Shown here one piece after another: positions 14,220-14,251 of a stretch of DNA of 14,251 nt. Made by a program: the position numbers and the translations under genes. Every line of letters starts with the position of its first letter. The first letter of the stretch is position 1. Below the pieces are notes generated by a model. It was not told where the DNA came from, searched no databases, and was given only the letters and a program-made list of their open reading frames with translations. The DNA comes from Pseudolabrys sp. (GTDB lineage Bacteria > Pseudomonadota > Alphaproteobacteria > Rhizobiales > Xanthobacteraceae). Where the stretch lies: contig JAHCKF010000044.1 of assembly GCA_026125925.1 (NCBI GenBank), forward strand, positions 1-14,251, written 5' to 3'.

Positions 14220-14251
14220 CTAGCCCGCCTTGGTCGCCGTCCAGATGAAGT
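14220..14251 (-). CDS. Possible 3' end of a minus-strand gene (partial)
   Basis: The last bases of the window, read on the minus strand, give FIWTATKAG followed by TAG (14222-14220). A terminator-like hairpin lies 55 bases downstream, which suits a gene end here. Nine residues are too few to name a family, and other frames are not excluded. Confidence 0.25.
   Translation of the reverse strand, partial: FIWTATKAG

Noticed and set aside
12695..14248. A 517-residue plus-strand open frame opposite tldD
   Set aside because: It is the mirror frame of tldD; its His/Gly/Ala/Val-rich sequence has no family motifs and tldD has the zinc site and a good ribosome site.

Overview
This is a GC-rich (by eye well over 60 percent) chromosomal segment from an alphaproteobacterium, most likely order Hyphomicrobiales (Rhizobiales), in the Bradyrhizobiaceae/Xanthobacteraceae neighbourhood. 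The basis is the alphaproteobacterial-type glutamate-cysteine ligase, a LysR/DUF1127 divergent pair, and three kinds of short palindromic intergenic repeat that are familiar from these genomes. No phage, transposase, CRISPR, tRNA or rRNA is visible.

Layout, left to right. (1) Positions 1-736, minus strand: N-terminal two thirds or so of a RecD-like superfamily-1 helicase, cut by the window edge. (2) 737-1391: 655 bases without a convincing gene, holding palindromes and a cluster of CTCGCAAAC repeats. (3) 1392-4549, plus strand: a compact arsenate-resistance operon made of an ArsR-ArsC fusion, an ArsJ-associated glyceraldehyde-3-phosphate dehydrogenase and the organoarsenical exporter ArsJ. 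A palindromic probable ArsR operator overlaps the first start codon. (4) 4651-6021: gshA, followed by a perfect inverted pair of REP-like hairpins and a ybaK-type Cys-tRNA(Pro) deacylase gene broken by an apparent one-base deletion. (5) 6663-7619: a DMT/EamA transporter, convergent with a LysR regulator (7638-8519, minus). The LysR gene is divergent from a DUF1127 protein gene (8740-9099) that ends in a clear intrinsic terminator. (6) 9234-10985, minus: a large GT-C type membrane glycosyltransferase-like protein, divergent from a secreted protein with two PAN/apple-like domains (11159-11728). A 117-bp MITE-like palindrome abuts the stop codon of the latter. (7) 11856-14122, minus: tldD then lepB, separated by another Rhizobiales-type repeat. 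The last 30 or so bases may be the 3' end of one more minus-strand gene.

The clearest functional unit is the ars operon. GAPDH arsenylates glyceraldehyde-3-phosphate to unstable 1-arseno-3-phosphoglycerate and ArsJ exports it, which removes arsenate without reduction. The regulator senses arsenite, and its fused reductase domain makes arsenite from arsenate, so the protein may generate its own inducer. No arsenite exporter (ArsB/Acr3) is seen in the window. The adjacent gshA could supply thiol reductant, but this link is inferred from position only.
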